Origin: Anaerolineaceae bacterium
GTDB taxonomy: Bacteria; Chloroflexota; Anaerolineae; Anaerolineales; Anaerolineaceae
Reading direction: 5' to 3'
Length of the DNA stretch: 64,000 nt
NCBI GenBank assembly: GCA_030653365.1
Contig: JAURZL010000007.1
Location: forward strand, 1-64,000
Under the pieces are notes generated by a model, which was not told where the DNA came from, ran no database searches, and saw nothing but the letters and a program-made list of their open reading frames with translations. Of this stretch, positions 52,501 through 60,832 are shown one piece after another (the stretch's first letter is position 1; every line of letters begins with the position of its first letter). A program made the translations under genes and the position numbers.

Positions 52501-55500
52501 CTATGGGATTACATAATGCAGCAAAACACTATTCCCGGCATCAGATACCCAAACACCATTGTTTTGGTCAAATGCTAAGGCAGCTGGTAATCCAAAACCA
52601 TCGGAACTGGGGCTGTAATCTCCCCAGCCAGTGATAAACATTCCATCAGGTTGGAATCCAAGAATTCTGAAGCCTTCAGGATCGGTAGTGTAAACATTTC
52701 CAAGGTTGTCAGTGGCAAGGAATGGTTTGTTATCAAGGCTTTGTCCGTACCAACCTACGATATCCCAGGAATTCATTACGCTGTAGGAAGATTTATCGGC
52801 ATTCGGAACGAAGACTTGAATTCGTTGATTCCATGTATCAGAAACATAAATTTCACCATTTAATCCCATAGCTAAACCAACAGGCTCATCCAATTGACCG
52901 ATATCAAAACCTGCTTCCCCAAATTGTGAAATGAAATTTCCACTTGAATCAAAGATTGCTATGCGTTTGTTTCCCGTATCAGAGATATAAACACGATTCT
53001 CTTCATCAACGATAATTCCTCTGGGACCCCAAAAACCTTCTGGATCTTCTGCTGCACCAAAGTAACCCCACATGGTAACAAAAATTCCTTCAGCAGTGAA
53101 TTTTTGTACCCGATGATTCCAGGTATCTGTAACATAAACAGATCCATCCGGTCCAATCGCAATACCCCAGGGTTCATTAAAGGTACCTGGAGGTGCATCA
53201 CCTGAAAGAATATCTGCAAAGCTACCCCATACATTCAACAAGGTTCCGTCTTCTGCAAATCGTTGAATGCGGTGGTTGCGAGAATCAGCTACATAAATAC
53301 TTCCATCCGGTCCGATTGCTATTCCACGTGGCGCATCCAATTGACCCTGTTCTTTGCCATAATATCCAATCACACGGTCTGGTAAAAGAGATTGAATCTG
53401 ACCCTCATAAGGATCAACCACTGGTGCAGATATTACTGCTGGCATCGATCCATAATTCCATATCTGCCCAATTATGTCTTTTCGCAAATACATTCGGATT
53501 GAATCCGAAGGCGACCAGGTTGCAACCGTGAGATCACTTCTACCTTTTATCTGGGCATATTTGCTGTAATCTTTATTTAACCAAATTTGAAAAAGTGCTG
53601 ATCGCATTTCGGCATCTGTTATTGCATAGCGAACTCGTTCCCATGTCAGGAAATAATAATCCTGCATAGGCCAGACCAGGCGAATATAGTCATACTTCAC
53701 ATAATCGTCTTTTACAAGAGAATCGATTTTTGAATAATTTTGATCACTTGCGAGAATTATTGGTGAATTTAAGAGATCTCTGGTTGGTTTGTCGGTATAC
53801 CATTGTTTGTTGGGATAATCGCGGAAGTACCACCAATATGGATATAAGGAATCATTATCATAAGCAACACTAATTTTCTTATCCCCAACAGTGCGTTTAG
53901 AAATTTCTTCTACCTGTTCCAGGATATCCTTAGGTCCTCTGTCAGCATGAGCATAAACAAGAAACTCTTTTCCATTATCATAATTAATGAAGGAGGCCAT
54001 AATGGAAGTACGAATCGTCAGAAAAGCCAGTAATACAACAAATGCTAAAACGAAAATCCTGGCTATACTCAACCATGAAAAGTCTTTTATAAAATAAATA
54101 ATTCCATACAATGAAAAAACTAACATGATAAAAGACATAATAAATGTACTGGTTGTCTGTAATTGCTCCAGGGAATTACCTTGAAAAGGAGGTGTTGGGC
54201 TCAAAATTGACCCTAAAAAGCCAATAAAGCTTGTTATGACAACGGGAAGAAGGAGAATACTGATCCACTTCTTACCACGAATAAATTCTTCCCATGGAAT
54301 TCTATCAATCAATTTATCAAAACCCCAGGCAGCTGTTAATGCAAATGGTAGAGCTATGTGAACGGTTAACCAGGGCATTTTTTCACCTGCAAGACTATAA
54401 GCAAGCAGGCTCATAATCGAGAAGAATCCCAAAAGAAATAGAACTGGTACACGATAATGATCCGGAGCGAATTCTTCCTCTTCTAAATCATCAATTTTGC
54501 TATTTAAATCCACCAAATCTTCTGAAATAGTCTCACCAGGTTTCTCAATTTCTGGAACCTTCTTTTTGTGCTGAAAAATCAGAGAAAGGGGAACAGCGAC
54601 CGCCAGGCTCGATAACCTCAAATGAGTCAATCCAAAGATTATGGCTATTAAGAATCCAATGATTGATAGGTATTCGTAAAAAGGCATTTGTAGTAAACCG
54701 TAATAATAAAGGGGTTGGGTTCCACGATTAACCGCTTGTTGATCTAACCAGTATCCTAATGATCCGACAATTCCTGTAAAAAACCCTCTTCCATTCGTAA
54801 AGAAGGTTGTATAAAAAACGATAAAAATCGCCCAGAAGACAGCCATGTTTTTTAACCATATTTTTCGTTTCCACCAAAATCCTATGGCAACTGATATTCC
54901 ACCCATTATTACCAGGGCAATTCCAATTCGGACCATTCCCATTGTTGAGTAATCGGTAGGTTTCCATGCTTGTCCAAAAAGTGATCCGAGGATATTAATG
55001 GGAAAGGCTGCTAAAAGCGGAAGAACCAGGGTAGCATTTAATATCAATAAATCAAAAGTCCGTAAATGACGGATAGCATCGAGTCCAATTCCTTTGACTA
55101 AAACAATTATTGCTGCAATACCAACCAGGACAGCTACCAACACAGATAGACTTGCCAGCATAGCCATATTAGTTGCTGATTGGGTTATCAATTCTCCCAA
55201 TTCATTGGTTGGATTTTGTTTCGCATTAAAGTAGCCAAGAAATATCCCGGCAAATAATAATCCTATTGTGATAACTATAAGTATGACAAATAATTCTCGA
55301 GATTTTTTTGTTTTCCAATGTTCCCTGATCACTTCTGTTAGAAACTGGAAAGCAAGAAATAACAATAAAATTGCCATATATATATAGGCAGTCTCTTTGG
55401 CAGCAAAATTCAGAGCATGGGCAATGGTGAGCAGCATTAATGAAAAATTATCACCACGGTCAAGATAACGTAAGGTAGCATAAATCATTAACACTGCAAT

Positions 55501-55962
55501 TAATTCAATTAATCCTTCGTTTCTTGTATATCGCCCATAAAAAAGTAAATAAGGTGAGACTAAAAAGATTGCCCCACCAATAAGATGCCCCCTTTTTCCT
55601 AAATATCTTTTGAAAAAAAGTAATACGAAAGCGACTGCTGCAACACTGGCCAGTGCTGCGGGAATTCTCGCAGAAAAATCTGAGTCACCAAACATAAAAT
55701 AAGACAAAGCAATCAGATGAAATTGCAGTGGACCATGGGTGATCGGATCCTGTTTATAGCCTTTTCCTGTTGCCAGATCCCAGGCGGGTACTACGTGATT
55801 GACCTCATCATGACTCATCACACGTGCCCCAAGATCGTAAAACCGGCTGATAATTGCTAATAGAATTATTAGGAAAATAAATAAATTTTCAATTGTAAGT
55901 TTTGGCAGGTAATCAGAAATTGGCTTATCAAGCCAATTGATGGTAGATTTTTCAGAATTCAT
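52501..55962 (-). CDS. Agl23-like (TIGR03663) membrane glycosyltransferase fused to an NHL beta-propeller
   Basis: The 1153-residue protein has about a dozen membrane helices in residues 1-655, with the GT-C-type first-loop motif VMSHDEVNHVVPAWDL and RYTRNEGLIELIAV, resembling the TIGR03663/Agl23 and PMT families that use lipid-linked sugars. Residues 655-865 form an extracytoplasmic domain. Residues about 865-1153 are roughly six NHL repeats (GIAIGPDGSIYVADSRNHRI, GIAIGPDGSVYVTDTWNHRV, GLAMGLNGEIYVSDTWNQRI). The propeller probably binds the acceptor or cell wall outside. Glycosylation role is inferred from family. Large Glu-rich cytoplasmic loop near 465-500. Confidence 0.8.
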   Translation of the reverse strand: MNSEKSTINWLDKPISDYLPKLTIENLFIFLIILLAIISRFYDLGARVMSHDEVNHVVPAWDLATGKGYKQDPITHGPLQFHLIALSYFMFGDSDFSARIPAALASVAAVAFVLLFFKRYLGKRGHLIGGAIFLVSPYLLFYGRYTRNEGLIELIAVLMIYATLRYLDRGDNFSLMLLTIAHALNFAAKETAYIYMAILLLFLAFQFLTEVIREHWKTKKSRELFVILIVITIGLLFAGIFLGYFNAKQNPTNELGELITQSATNMAMLASLSVLVAVLVGIAAIIVLVKGIGLDAIRHLRTFDLLILNATLVLPLLAAFPINILGSLFGQAWKPTDYSTMGMVRIGIALVIMGGISVAIGFWWKRKIWLKNMAVFWAIFIVFYTTFFTNGRGFFTGIVGSLGYWLDQQAVNRGTQPLYYYGLLQMPFYEYLSIIGFLIAIIFGLTHLRLSSLAVAVPLSLIFQHKKKVPEIEKPGETISEDLVDLNSKIDDLEEEEFAPDHYRVPVLFLLGFFSIMSLLAYSLAGEKMPWLTVHIALPFALTAAWGFDKLIDRIPWEEFIRGKKWISILLLPVVITSFIGFLGSILSPTPPFQGNSLEQLQTTSTFIMSFIMLVFSLYGIIYFIKDFSWLSIARIFVLAFVVLLAFLTIRTSIMASFINYDNGKEFLVYAHADRGPKDILEQVEEISKRTVGDKKISVAYDNDSLYPYWWYFRDYPNKQWYTDKPTRDLLNSPIILASDQNYSKIDSLVKDDYVKYDYIRLVWPMQDYYFLTWERVRYAITDAEMRSALFQIWLNKDYSKYAQIKGRSDLTVATWSPSDSIRMYLRKDIIGQIWNYGSMPAVISAPVVDPYEGQIQSLLPDRVIGYYGKEQGQLDAPRGIAIGPDGSIYVADSRNHRIQRFAEDGTLLNVWGSFADILSGDAPPGTFNEPWGIAIGPDGSVYVTDTWNHRVQKFTAEGIFVTMWGYFGAAEDPEGFWGPRGIIVDEENRVYISDTGNKRIAIFDSSGNFISQFGEAGFDIGQLDEPVGLAMGLNGEIYVSDTWNQRIQVFVPNADKSSYSVMNSWDIVGWYGQSLDNKPFLATDNLGNVYTTDPEGFRILGFQPDGMFITGWGDYSPSSDGFGLPAALAFDQNNGVWVSDAGNSVLLHYVIP

Positions 55963-56031
55963 CCTTGATTATTCTCCACTCCATCTTTTCTCAAGTTGTT
56001 TAGGATTTGTATTTTTACAAATTTATCATTG

Positions 56032-56060
56032 ACTATACTAGAATTGCCAAGAGTTGACAA
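56032..56060 (-). promoter_or_regulatory. Candidate promoter of the Agl23-NHL gene
   Basis: On the minus strand TTGTCA (complement of 56055-56060) and TATAGT (56032-56037) are 17 bases apart, about 63 bases before the ATG. This lies in the 320-base gap 55963-56282, which also holds the divergent MFS promoter and a palindromic repeat. Confidence 0.5.
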
Positions 56061-56113
56061 GCAACATCTATGTCTAAGAACAAACAAATTCACTTCCTGG
56101 ATTCCCTTTTCTT

Positions 56114-56142
56114 TTGACAATCTTTTTGTTCAATTCTAAACT
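56114..56142 (+). promoter_or_regulatory. Candidate promoter of the MFS gene
   Basis: TTGACA at 56114-56119 and TAAACT at 56137-56142 with a 17-base spacer. The 130-base leader contains the palindromic repeat at 56180-56249, so that element would be transcribed. Confidence 0.5.
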
Positions 56143-56179
56143 TCTGATTGTCACAAAAATATTCCATTTACAGAATAAT

Positions 56180-56249
56180 TTGTATCATCTCAATAATCCG
56201 GGGTTGGCAGGTGTTTTGCCAAAAACACCCTGGCTGCGATGATGAAAAG
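56180..56249 (+). repeat. Dispersed palindromic repeat, best consensus copy
   Basis: Begins TTGTATCATCTC, continues CAATAATCCGGGGTTGGCAG, has the stem GGTGTTTT (56210-56217) and AAAACACC (56222-56229), and ends GCTGCGATGATGAAAAG. It matches every other copy best and is used here as reference. Confidence 0.8.
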
Positions 56250-56282
56250 CTACAATAATTTTATCTCAAAGTAGGATTTGAT

Positions 56283-57467
56283 ATGAAGCAACCTTCGAAA
56301 TTTTCCAGATATAGCATGTTTGCTTTATTGTACTTTGCACAAGGAGCCGTGTTAAGTTACTTTACCGCATTAAATGCCATTTATTTACTATCATTCGGTC
56401 TAAGTATGAGCCAGATTGGTCTCATTAGCGGTATCGCTTTAACCCCATTTGTATTAAAGATTTTTCTGGGGATTCTCAGTGACCGGGTAAACCTTTTAAA
56501 ATTTGGACATAGAAAACCTTATATTATTATGGGACTCATTTTACAGGCTGTTTGTTTGGTCATCGTTCCTTTTATTAACCCAGGTAAAGATTTCGCATTA
56601 TATGGTTTGATGGCTTTTCTGGTGATGACTGGTATGGCATTGTATGACACAACGACCGATGGGCTTGCTTTGGATACGACACCCGAGAATGAAGCAGGAA
56701 AAATTCAGGGAATTATGGTTGGTGGCAGGGCGATGGGCGTTGTGGTTTTATCCAGTCTCATAGGTGTACTGGCACAAAAAGTATCATGGACTGCCGCGTT
56801 CTGGTTATTAGCCATACTGTCTTTGATCCCATTGATCCTGGTGGTTGGATTTAAAGAACCCCCAAGAAGACCTGAACAAAAATTTGAGTGGAAAGCTTTT
56901 GAAGCTTTTAAACACTGGCCTATTATTGCACTGGGATTGCTAGGTGCACTATATTCACTCATTATTAACGCAGCCAATGAGATAATTAATCCATTTCTTC
57001 AATCAAGCTTTGGGATCTCCGTTATGATGGCTGGCTTCTTTACAACCGTTTGGGGGATTGGTGTAGTGATCGGTGGAATAACTGGTGGTCCATTGACTGA
57101 CAAAATTGGGCAAAGGAGGGCTGTTGAAATTGCCCTGATGATTTCTTTTATTTCTGTGGCAATCTTTTCTTTTACCCCTACCGCGTCAATCGCCTGGCCA
57201 TTGGTTTTTATCTTTGGATTGGCTTTTGGTTACTATGAAACAGTCTATTTTGCGATATCAATGCGAAAATCTGATCCACGAATTGCTGCTTCCATGTTTT
57301 CAATTTTAATGGCTATTGCTAATATTGGCACTGGGGTAGGATTACCGATTGCGGGTTTATTGGCAGATAGTGTTGGTTATCGCTGGACATTCGCGATCAT
57401 TGCAGGTTTGAATCTTTTAGCAATACCACTATTGCCATCAATTTTTGGGAGAACTAAAAAATCTTAA
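56283..57467 (+). CDS. Major facilitator superfamily transporter, AmpG/PAT-like
   Basis: The 394-residue protein has about 12 membrane helices. YFAQGAVLSYFTALNAIYLL near the start and GILSDRVNLLKFGHRKPYI (motif A region) are MFS features; the N-terminal pattern resembles AmpG/acetyl-CoA transporter relatives, which carry muropeptides or CoA esters. A second GPLTDKIGQRRAVE motif opens the C-terminal half. Substrate unknown. Followed by a strong terminator. Confidence 0.8.
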   Translation: MKQPSKFSRYSMFALLYFAQGAVLSYFTALNAIYLLSFGLSMSQIGLISGIALTPFVLKIFLGILSDRVNLLKFGHRKPYIIMGLILQAVCLVIVPFINPGKDFALYGLMAFLVMTGMALYDTTTDGLALDTTPENEAGKIQGIMVGGRAMGVVVLSSLIGVLAQKVSWTAAFWLLAILSLIPLILVVGFKEPPRRPEQKFEWKAFEAFKHWPIIALGLLGALYSLIINAANEIINPFLQSSFGISVMMAGFFTTVWGIGVVIGGITGGPLTDKIGQRRAVEIALMISFISVAIFSFTPTASIAWPLVFIFGLAFGYYETVYFAISMRKSDPRIAASMFSILMAIANIGTGVGLPIAGLLADSVGYRWTFAIIAGLNLLAIPLLPSIFGRTKKS

Positions 57468-57470
57468 TAG

Positions 57471-57519
57471 AATAAGGGTTGTTCTGATTTTCAAAACAAC
57501 CCTTATTTGATTTTTGTTT
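57471..57519. terminator. Rho-independent terminator between convergent genes
   Basis: AATAAGGGTTGTT at 57471-57483 pairs perfectly with AACAACCCTTATT at 57495-57507 (13 bp), followed by a T-rich stretch. It serves the MFS gene and possibly the opposing DUF5667 gene. Confidence 0.88.
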
Positions 57520-57550
57520 GGTCAAATTTTATCAATGTTGGAAAATCAGT

Positions 57551-58561
57551 TTATTTTCCGCCGTTTCCTCCACCATTGCTGCCACTTCCGCCATTGTTAC
57601 CGTTGTCGTTGTCGCCCTGGTTGCCACCGTTGGGTTGATCGTTGAAGGAATTTTGATAGCCACCATTTATTCCACCTTGATCTAATCCTCCTGGTTCAAT
57701 CTCGGATAATAAAGAGCCATTAAGATGCATCCACATAAATGGATCTTCAACAGGGTGTGGTACTTCTCCTTGATTTTGAACGGAACCGACTTCACTTTCT
57801 TCTGAGTTTCCATACATATACATGTTCATCCATAATTCTTCCAACTCTTCAGTGCCATGTTTTTCCTGATAATTTGCCATGAATTTAAGTTCATTGGAAA
57901 GCAACTCAGGTTCTTCAATTCCTGCAGTCACTAATTTCATTTGATTTTGTAATGTGTTCTTGAACATATTCATGATTGGTTCACCGGTTAGCTCGCCTTT
58001 ATTCATCATCATGGTTTGTTGCTGTAGCATATTTTGAACCATTAATAATTTCCCGATCGGATCCTCTGTATTTACACCGAATTGTAAGGCTGTCATCAAT
58101 TGTGTTTGCCATGCAATTATATGTGGTTCCGGAATATATTCACCTTTGCCTACTAATGTATTTATTTCATCAAATCGGTAATTTGCATGTTTTAATGCAA
58201 TTTGAAACTGGGTTTCTGGTTTGGTTGCGAGCCCCAATTCAATATCTTCTACCAACGTTTTGACCGGGTAAAATAAATCTCCAGGTAAGCTGTCCTGGGC
58301 AGCTACTGCGGATATTCCACCGCCAAATAAGAGTGCGAGAATTGTTGTGATTGTTAAAAGTTTCATTGGAAAAGTCTCCTTCTTTACGAATATTTGGTTC
58401 CACCATGATTTTTTTGGAACGGAAACAAAACTTCCTCCGGCCAACATACGCGCTTCATTCATGAAATTCTTTTTGGCTGATTGAACCCGCAAAGGATTTC
58501 TTTCAGGAATTGCATCAAGTTTTTCCAGTTTTTGTTTGATTTCCTCATCAAAAATTTTCAT
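57551..58561 (-). CDS. DUF5667-domain membrane protein, putative anti-sigma partner
   Basis: The 336-residue protein has a roughly 65-residue basic cytoplasmic N-terminus, one membrane helix (about 66-88, LLTITTILALLFGGGISAVA) and an outer DUF5667 domain beginning AQDSLPGDLFYPVKTLVEDI, then a Gly-Asn-rich tail (NGGSGSNGGGNGGK). Its ATG overlaps the sigma-factor TGA, and the topology matches membrane anti-sigma factors, so control of that sigma is inferred. No zinc HxxxCxxC motif is present. Confidence 0.7.
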   Translation of the reverse strand: MKIFDEEIKQKLEKLDAIPERNPLRVQSAKKNFMNEARMLAGGSFVSVPKKSWWNQIFVKKETFPMKLLTITTILALLFGGGISAVAAQDSLPGDLFYPVKTLVEDIELGLATKPETQFQIALKHANYRFDEINTLVGKGEYIPEPHIIAWQTQLMTALQFGVNTEDPIGKLLMVQNMLQQQTMMMNKGELTGEPIMNMFKNTLQNQMKLVTAGIEEPELLSNELKFMANYQEKHGTEELEELWMNMYMYGNSEESEVGSVQNQGEVPHPVEDPFMWMHLNGSLLSEIEPGGLDQGGINGGYQNSFNDQPNGGNQGDNDNGNNGGSGSNGGGNGGK

Positions 58562-59106
58562 CGTTTCACCTCTAATTTCTTTCTTATTGTCTGTAATCCG
58601 CGATGTTGAAGGGCTTTTACCGCACCAATTGGTTTATTCATAGCAAGGGCAATTTCTTGATTATTCAAACCTTCCACAAATTTGAGAACGACTGCCTGAC
58701 GTTGGTTCTCCGGAAGTTCTCGCAAAACATTCCGAATTGTCCCGCTTTCAATTTGATCAATCACTAAATCTTCAGGATGATCATTTTGTGAAGCATATTG
58801 CTCAGGGAGACCCTCATCTTCAGGGATTGCGCGCCGGTATTGATCTGTTATCCAATTGTGTGCCATTCGATAAAGGTATGGCCGAACATATTTTTTCGGA
58901 CCTTTCCCATTTTTGAGTGCATTTAAAAAACGACTGAATGTTTCAGCAACACACTCTTCGGCTTTGTCTTGATTTCCGAGCAATCGATATCCGTATCGGT
59001 ATATTGCTTCATTATATTGATCGTAAACCCATTCTATTGCACTCATATCAAACGCCTGTAATCTGGTGATCAAACCTTCATTTTCTTCGATGATAGACAT
59101 GTTCAT
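58558..59106 (-). CDS. ECF-type RNA polymerase sigma factor
   Basis: The 182-residue protein has sigma region 2 (YDQYNEAIYRYGYRLLGNQDKAEECVAETF in part, then RPYLYRMAHNWITDQYRR) and region 4 with a helix-turn-helix (LPENQRQAVVLKFVEGLNNQEIA, GAVKALQHRGLQTIRKKL). It has no region 1 or 3, as in ECF sigma factors. ATGA overlap with the DUF5667 gene indicates coupled expression. Target promoters are unknown. Confidence 0.9.
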   Translation of the reverse strand: MNMSIIEENEGLITRLQAFDMSAIEWVYDQYNEAIYRYGYRLLGNQDKAEECVAETFSRFLNALKNGKGPKKYVRPYLYRMAHNWITDQYRRAIPEDEGLPEQYASQNDHPEDLVIDQIESGTIRNVLRELPENQRQAVVLKFVEGLNNQEIALAMNKPIGAVKALQHRGLQTIRKKLEVKR

Positions 59107-59271
59107 CCTATATGACGCAATAATCCTAGAATCGATACGAAACTACATAAATTGTACAGAATTATTGAAGATTTTTATTGAATTTTTATAAATCGTTAAT
59201 ATTTTGCTAGTATTTCTCTAATATTTTCGCAGTAAATTATGGATAAGATAATAATTCACAAGGAGGTATTT

Positions 59272-59727
59272 ATGTTATACAGGAGAAAATCTTCAACATC
59301 TTTGTGGGAAGAAATGGATAAATTACAAAGAGAGATGAATCGAATGTTTGATAGTGCCAATACGAACAGGTTGGGGGATCGTCCAATTAGCAGTTATGAT
59401 TTCCCAGCAATGAATGTTTGGACAAAAGCTGATTCTGGTCAGGTGATTACCGCTGAAGTACCTGGGATGAATGTGGATGATTTGGATATCAAAGTAGTAG
59501 GGGAAACATTAACAATTAGTGGCTCCAGAGCTGCTCCAGAAGAAGACGAAAATATTCGATATCATCGACAGGAAAGAGGTTATGGAAGCTTTACAAGAAC
59601 GATCCAATTGCCTTTCCCCATTGATGTGGATAAAGTGGAAGCGAATTATGAGAAAGGGGTACTCAAAATCTGGTTGCCACGAGCTGAATCAGATAAACCC
59701 CGCAAGATTACTGTAAAAGCAATATAA
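59272..59727 (+). CDS. Hsp20 family small heat-shock protein (first of two)
   Basis: The 151-residue protein has the alpha-crystallin domain (about 45-140; ITAEVPGMNVDDLDIKVVGETL, RQERGYGSFTRTIQLPFPID, ANYEKGVLKIWLPRAE) and an N-terminal amphipathic helix WEEMDKLQREMNRMFD. It holds unfolding proteins as an ATP-independent chaperone. The start at 59272 follows AAGGAGG; an in-frame ATG 33 bases upstream is rejected. The gap upstream is AT-rich, divergent from the sigma gene. Confidence 0.93.
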   Translation: MLYRRKSSTSLWEEMDKLQREMNRMFDSANTNRLGDRPISSYDFPAMNVWTKADSGQVITAEVPGMNVDDLDIKVVGETLTISGSRAAPEEDENIRYHRQERGYGSFTRTIQLPFPIDVDKVEANYEKGVLKIWLPRAESDKPRKITVKAI

Positions 59728-59741
59728 ACAGGAGGTGCAGT

Positions 59742-60155
59742 ATGTCGGAACAATTATCAAATCCTGAAACCCAGAAACAAGAAATTGTTGAGCAAGATCA
59801 GGCAGAACGAACGAGAGATAGTCGGGTGTATGTTCCCAGAGTGGATATTTACGAATCGGATGAAGCAATCCACGTTGTTGCTGATATTCCTGGTGCCGAT
59901 GAAAACTCAATCGACATTACATTAGAAAAAAATGTACTTACAATCGATGCTGAAGTACAGGTTGAAAAACCAGAAGATTATTCACTCACCTATGCTGAAT
60001 ATGGAATTGGCAGCTTCAGACGAAAGTTCAGCATTTCAAATGAGATCGACCAGGAAAAGATTGTTGCAGAAGTTAAAGATGGCGTATTAAAAATGGTGTT
60101 ACCGAAATCGGAGAAAGTATCACAAAAGATATCAGTTAAGGCGACAAAAGAGTAG
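59742..60155 (+). CDS. Hsp20 family small heat-shock protein (second)
   Basis: The 137-residue protein has an alpha-crystallin domain (RVDIYESDEAIHVVADIPGADENSIDI, GSFRRKFSISNEIDQEKI, KDGVLKMVLPKSE in part) but a different, Gln/Glu-rich N-terminal arm without the aromatic helix of its neighbour. The two may form mixed oligomers. AGGAGGTG precedes the ATG 14 bases after the first gene. A strong terminator follows at 60228. Confidence 0.92.
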   Translation: MSEQLSNPETQKQEIVEQDQAERTRDSRVYVPRVDIYESDEAIHVVADIPGADENSIDITLEKNVLTIDAEVQVEKPEDYSLTYAEYGIGSFRRKFSISNEIDQEKIVAEVKDGVLKMVLPKSEKVSQKISVKATKE

Positions 60156-60227
60156 CAAAAAGGCGATCAATTTGGATATGGAGAGTTAGTTCACCTGCAT
60201 GAGAGCAAAAAATTAGAAAATAATCTA

Positions 60228-60251
60228 AACCGGCTATCACAGCCGGTTTTT
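60228..60251 (+). terminator. Rho-independent terminator after hsp20 pair
   Basis: AACCGGCT at 60228-60235 pairs with AGCCGGTT at 60241-60248, 5-base loop, then T5. The rest of the 274-base gap to 60432 is AT-rich with nothing else recognised. Confidence 0.9.
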
Positions 60252-60432
60252 GATTCTTATTATGACAAAATTAATGATAAACCAATTACATTGCTATGAT
60301 TTAAACTTAAGTTCATAAGTATAATAATTTTATTGTTCAATATGTTAGATGATTTTCTATTACTCTTCCCTACAGTAGAACCTCATTAGCTAAGGATGAT
60401 TCTCTCTAAAAAATAAAATAATTGAGGAATTG

Positions 60433-60801
60433 ATGCGTTTAAATCGGGATGAAAATCGAACAGTTTATTCAACTGATCAAGGCAAGATCTGCCCAAATTG
60501 CGGAAAGCCTGTTCAGAAATGTGACTGTAAAAAGAAAACAGCCTGCCTTCCCATGAAACGAGATGGAATCATTCGTCTGCGAATCGAACGAAAGGGAAGG
60601 GGTGGAAAATCGGTGACCCTGGTTGAAGGACTTCCTGTCGATGTTGATTTATTGAAAGTATTAATCAAAGATCTTAAACATCATTGCGGAGCAGGTGGAT
60701 CAATAAAAAAGGGGATTATTGAAATTCAGGGTGATGTTCGAGACACAGCAATGAAATTATTAGAGGAAAAAGGTTACGTTGTTAAAAAGGCTGGTGGCTA
60801 G
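60433..60801 (+). CDS. SUI1/eIF1-like translation factor YciH with N-terminal zinc motif
   Basis: The 122-residue protein has cysteines C20, C23, C30 and C32 (CPNCGKPVQKCDC) followed by a SUI1 domain (RLRIERKGRGGKSVTLVEGLP, DLKHHCGAGGSIKKGIIEIQGD). YciH in E. coli can check initiation fidelity and acts under stress. ATG 60433 follows GAGG; a TTG three bases upstream is less likely. Confidence 0.88.
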   Translation: MRLNRDENRTVYSTDQGKICPNCGKPVQKCDCKKKTACLPMKRDGIIRLRIERKGRGGKSVTLVEGLPVDVDLLKVLIKDLKHHCGAGGSIKKGIIEIQGDVRDTAMKLLEEKGYVVKKAGG

Positions 60802-60832
60802 AACCAGTCAATTTGATGTATGGGAGTGATAT

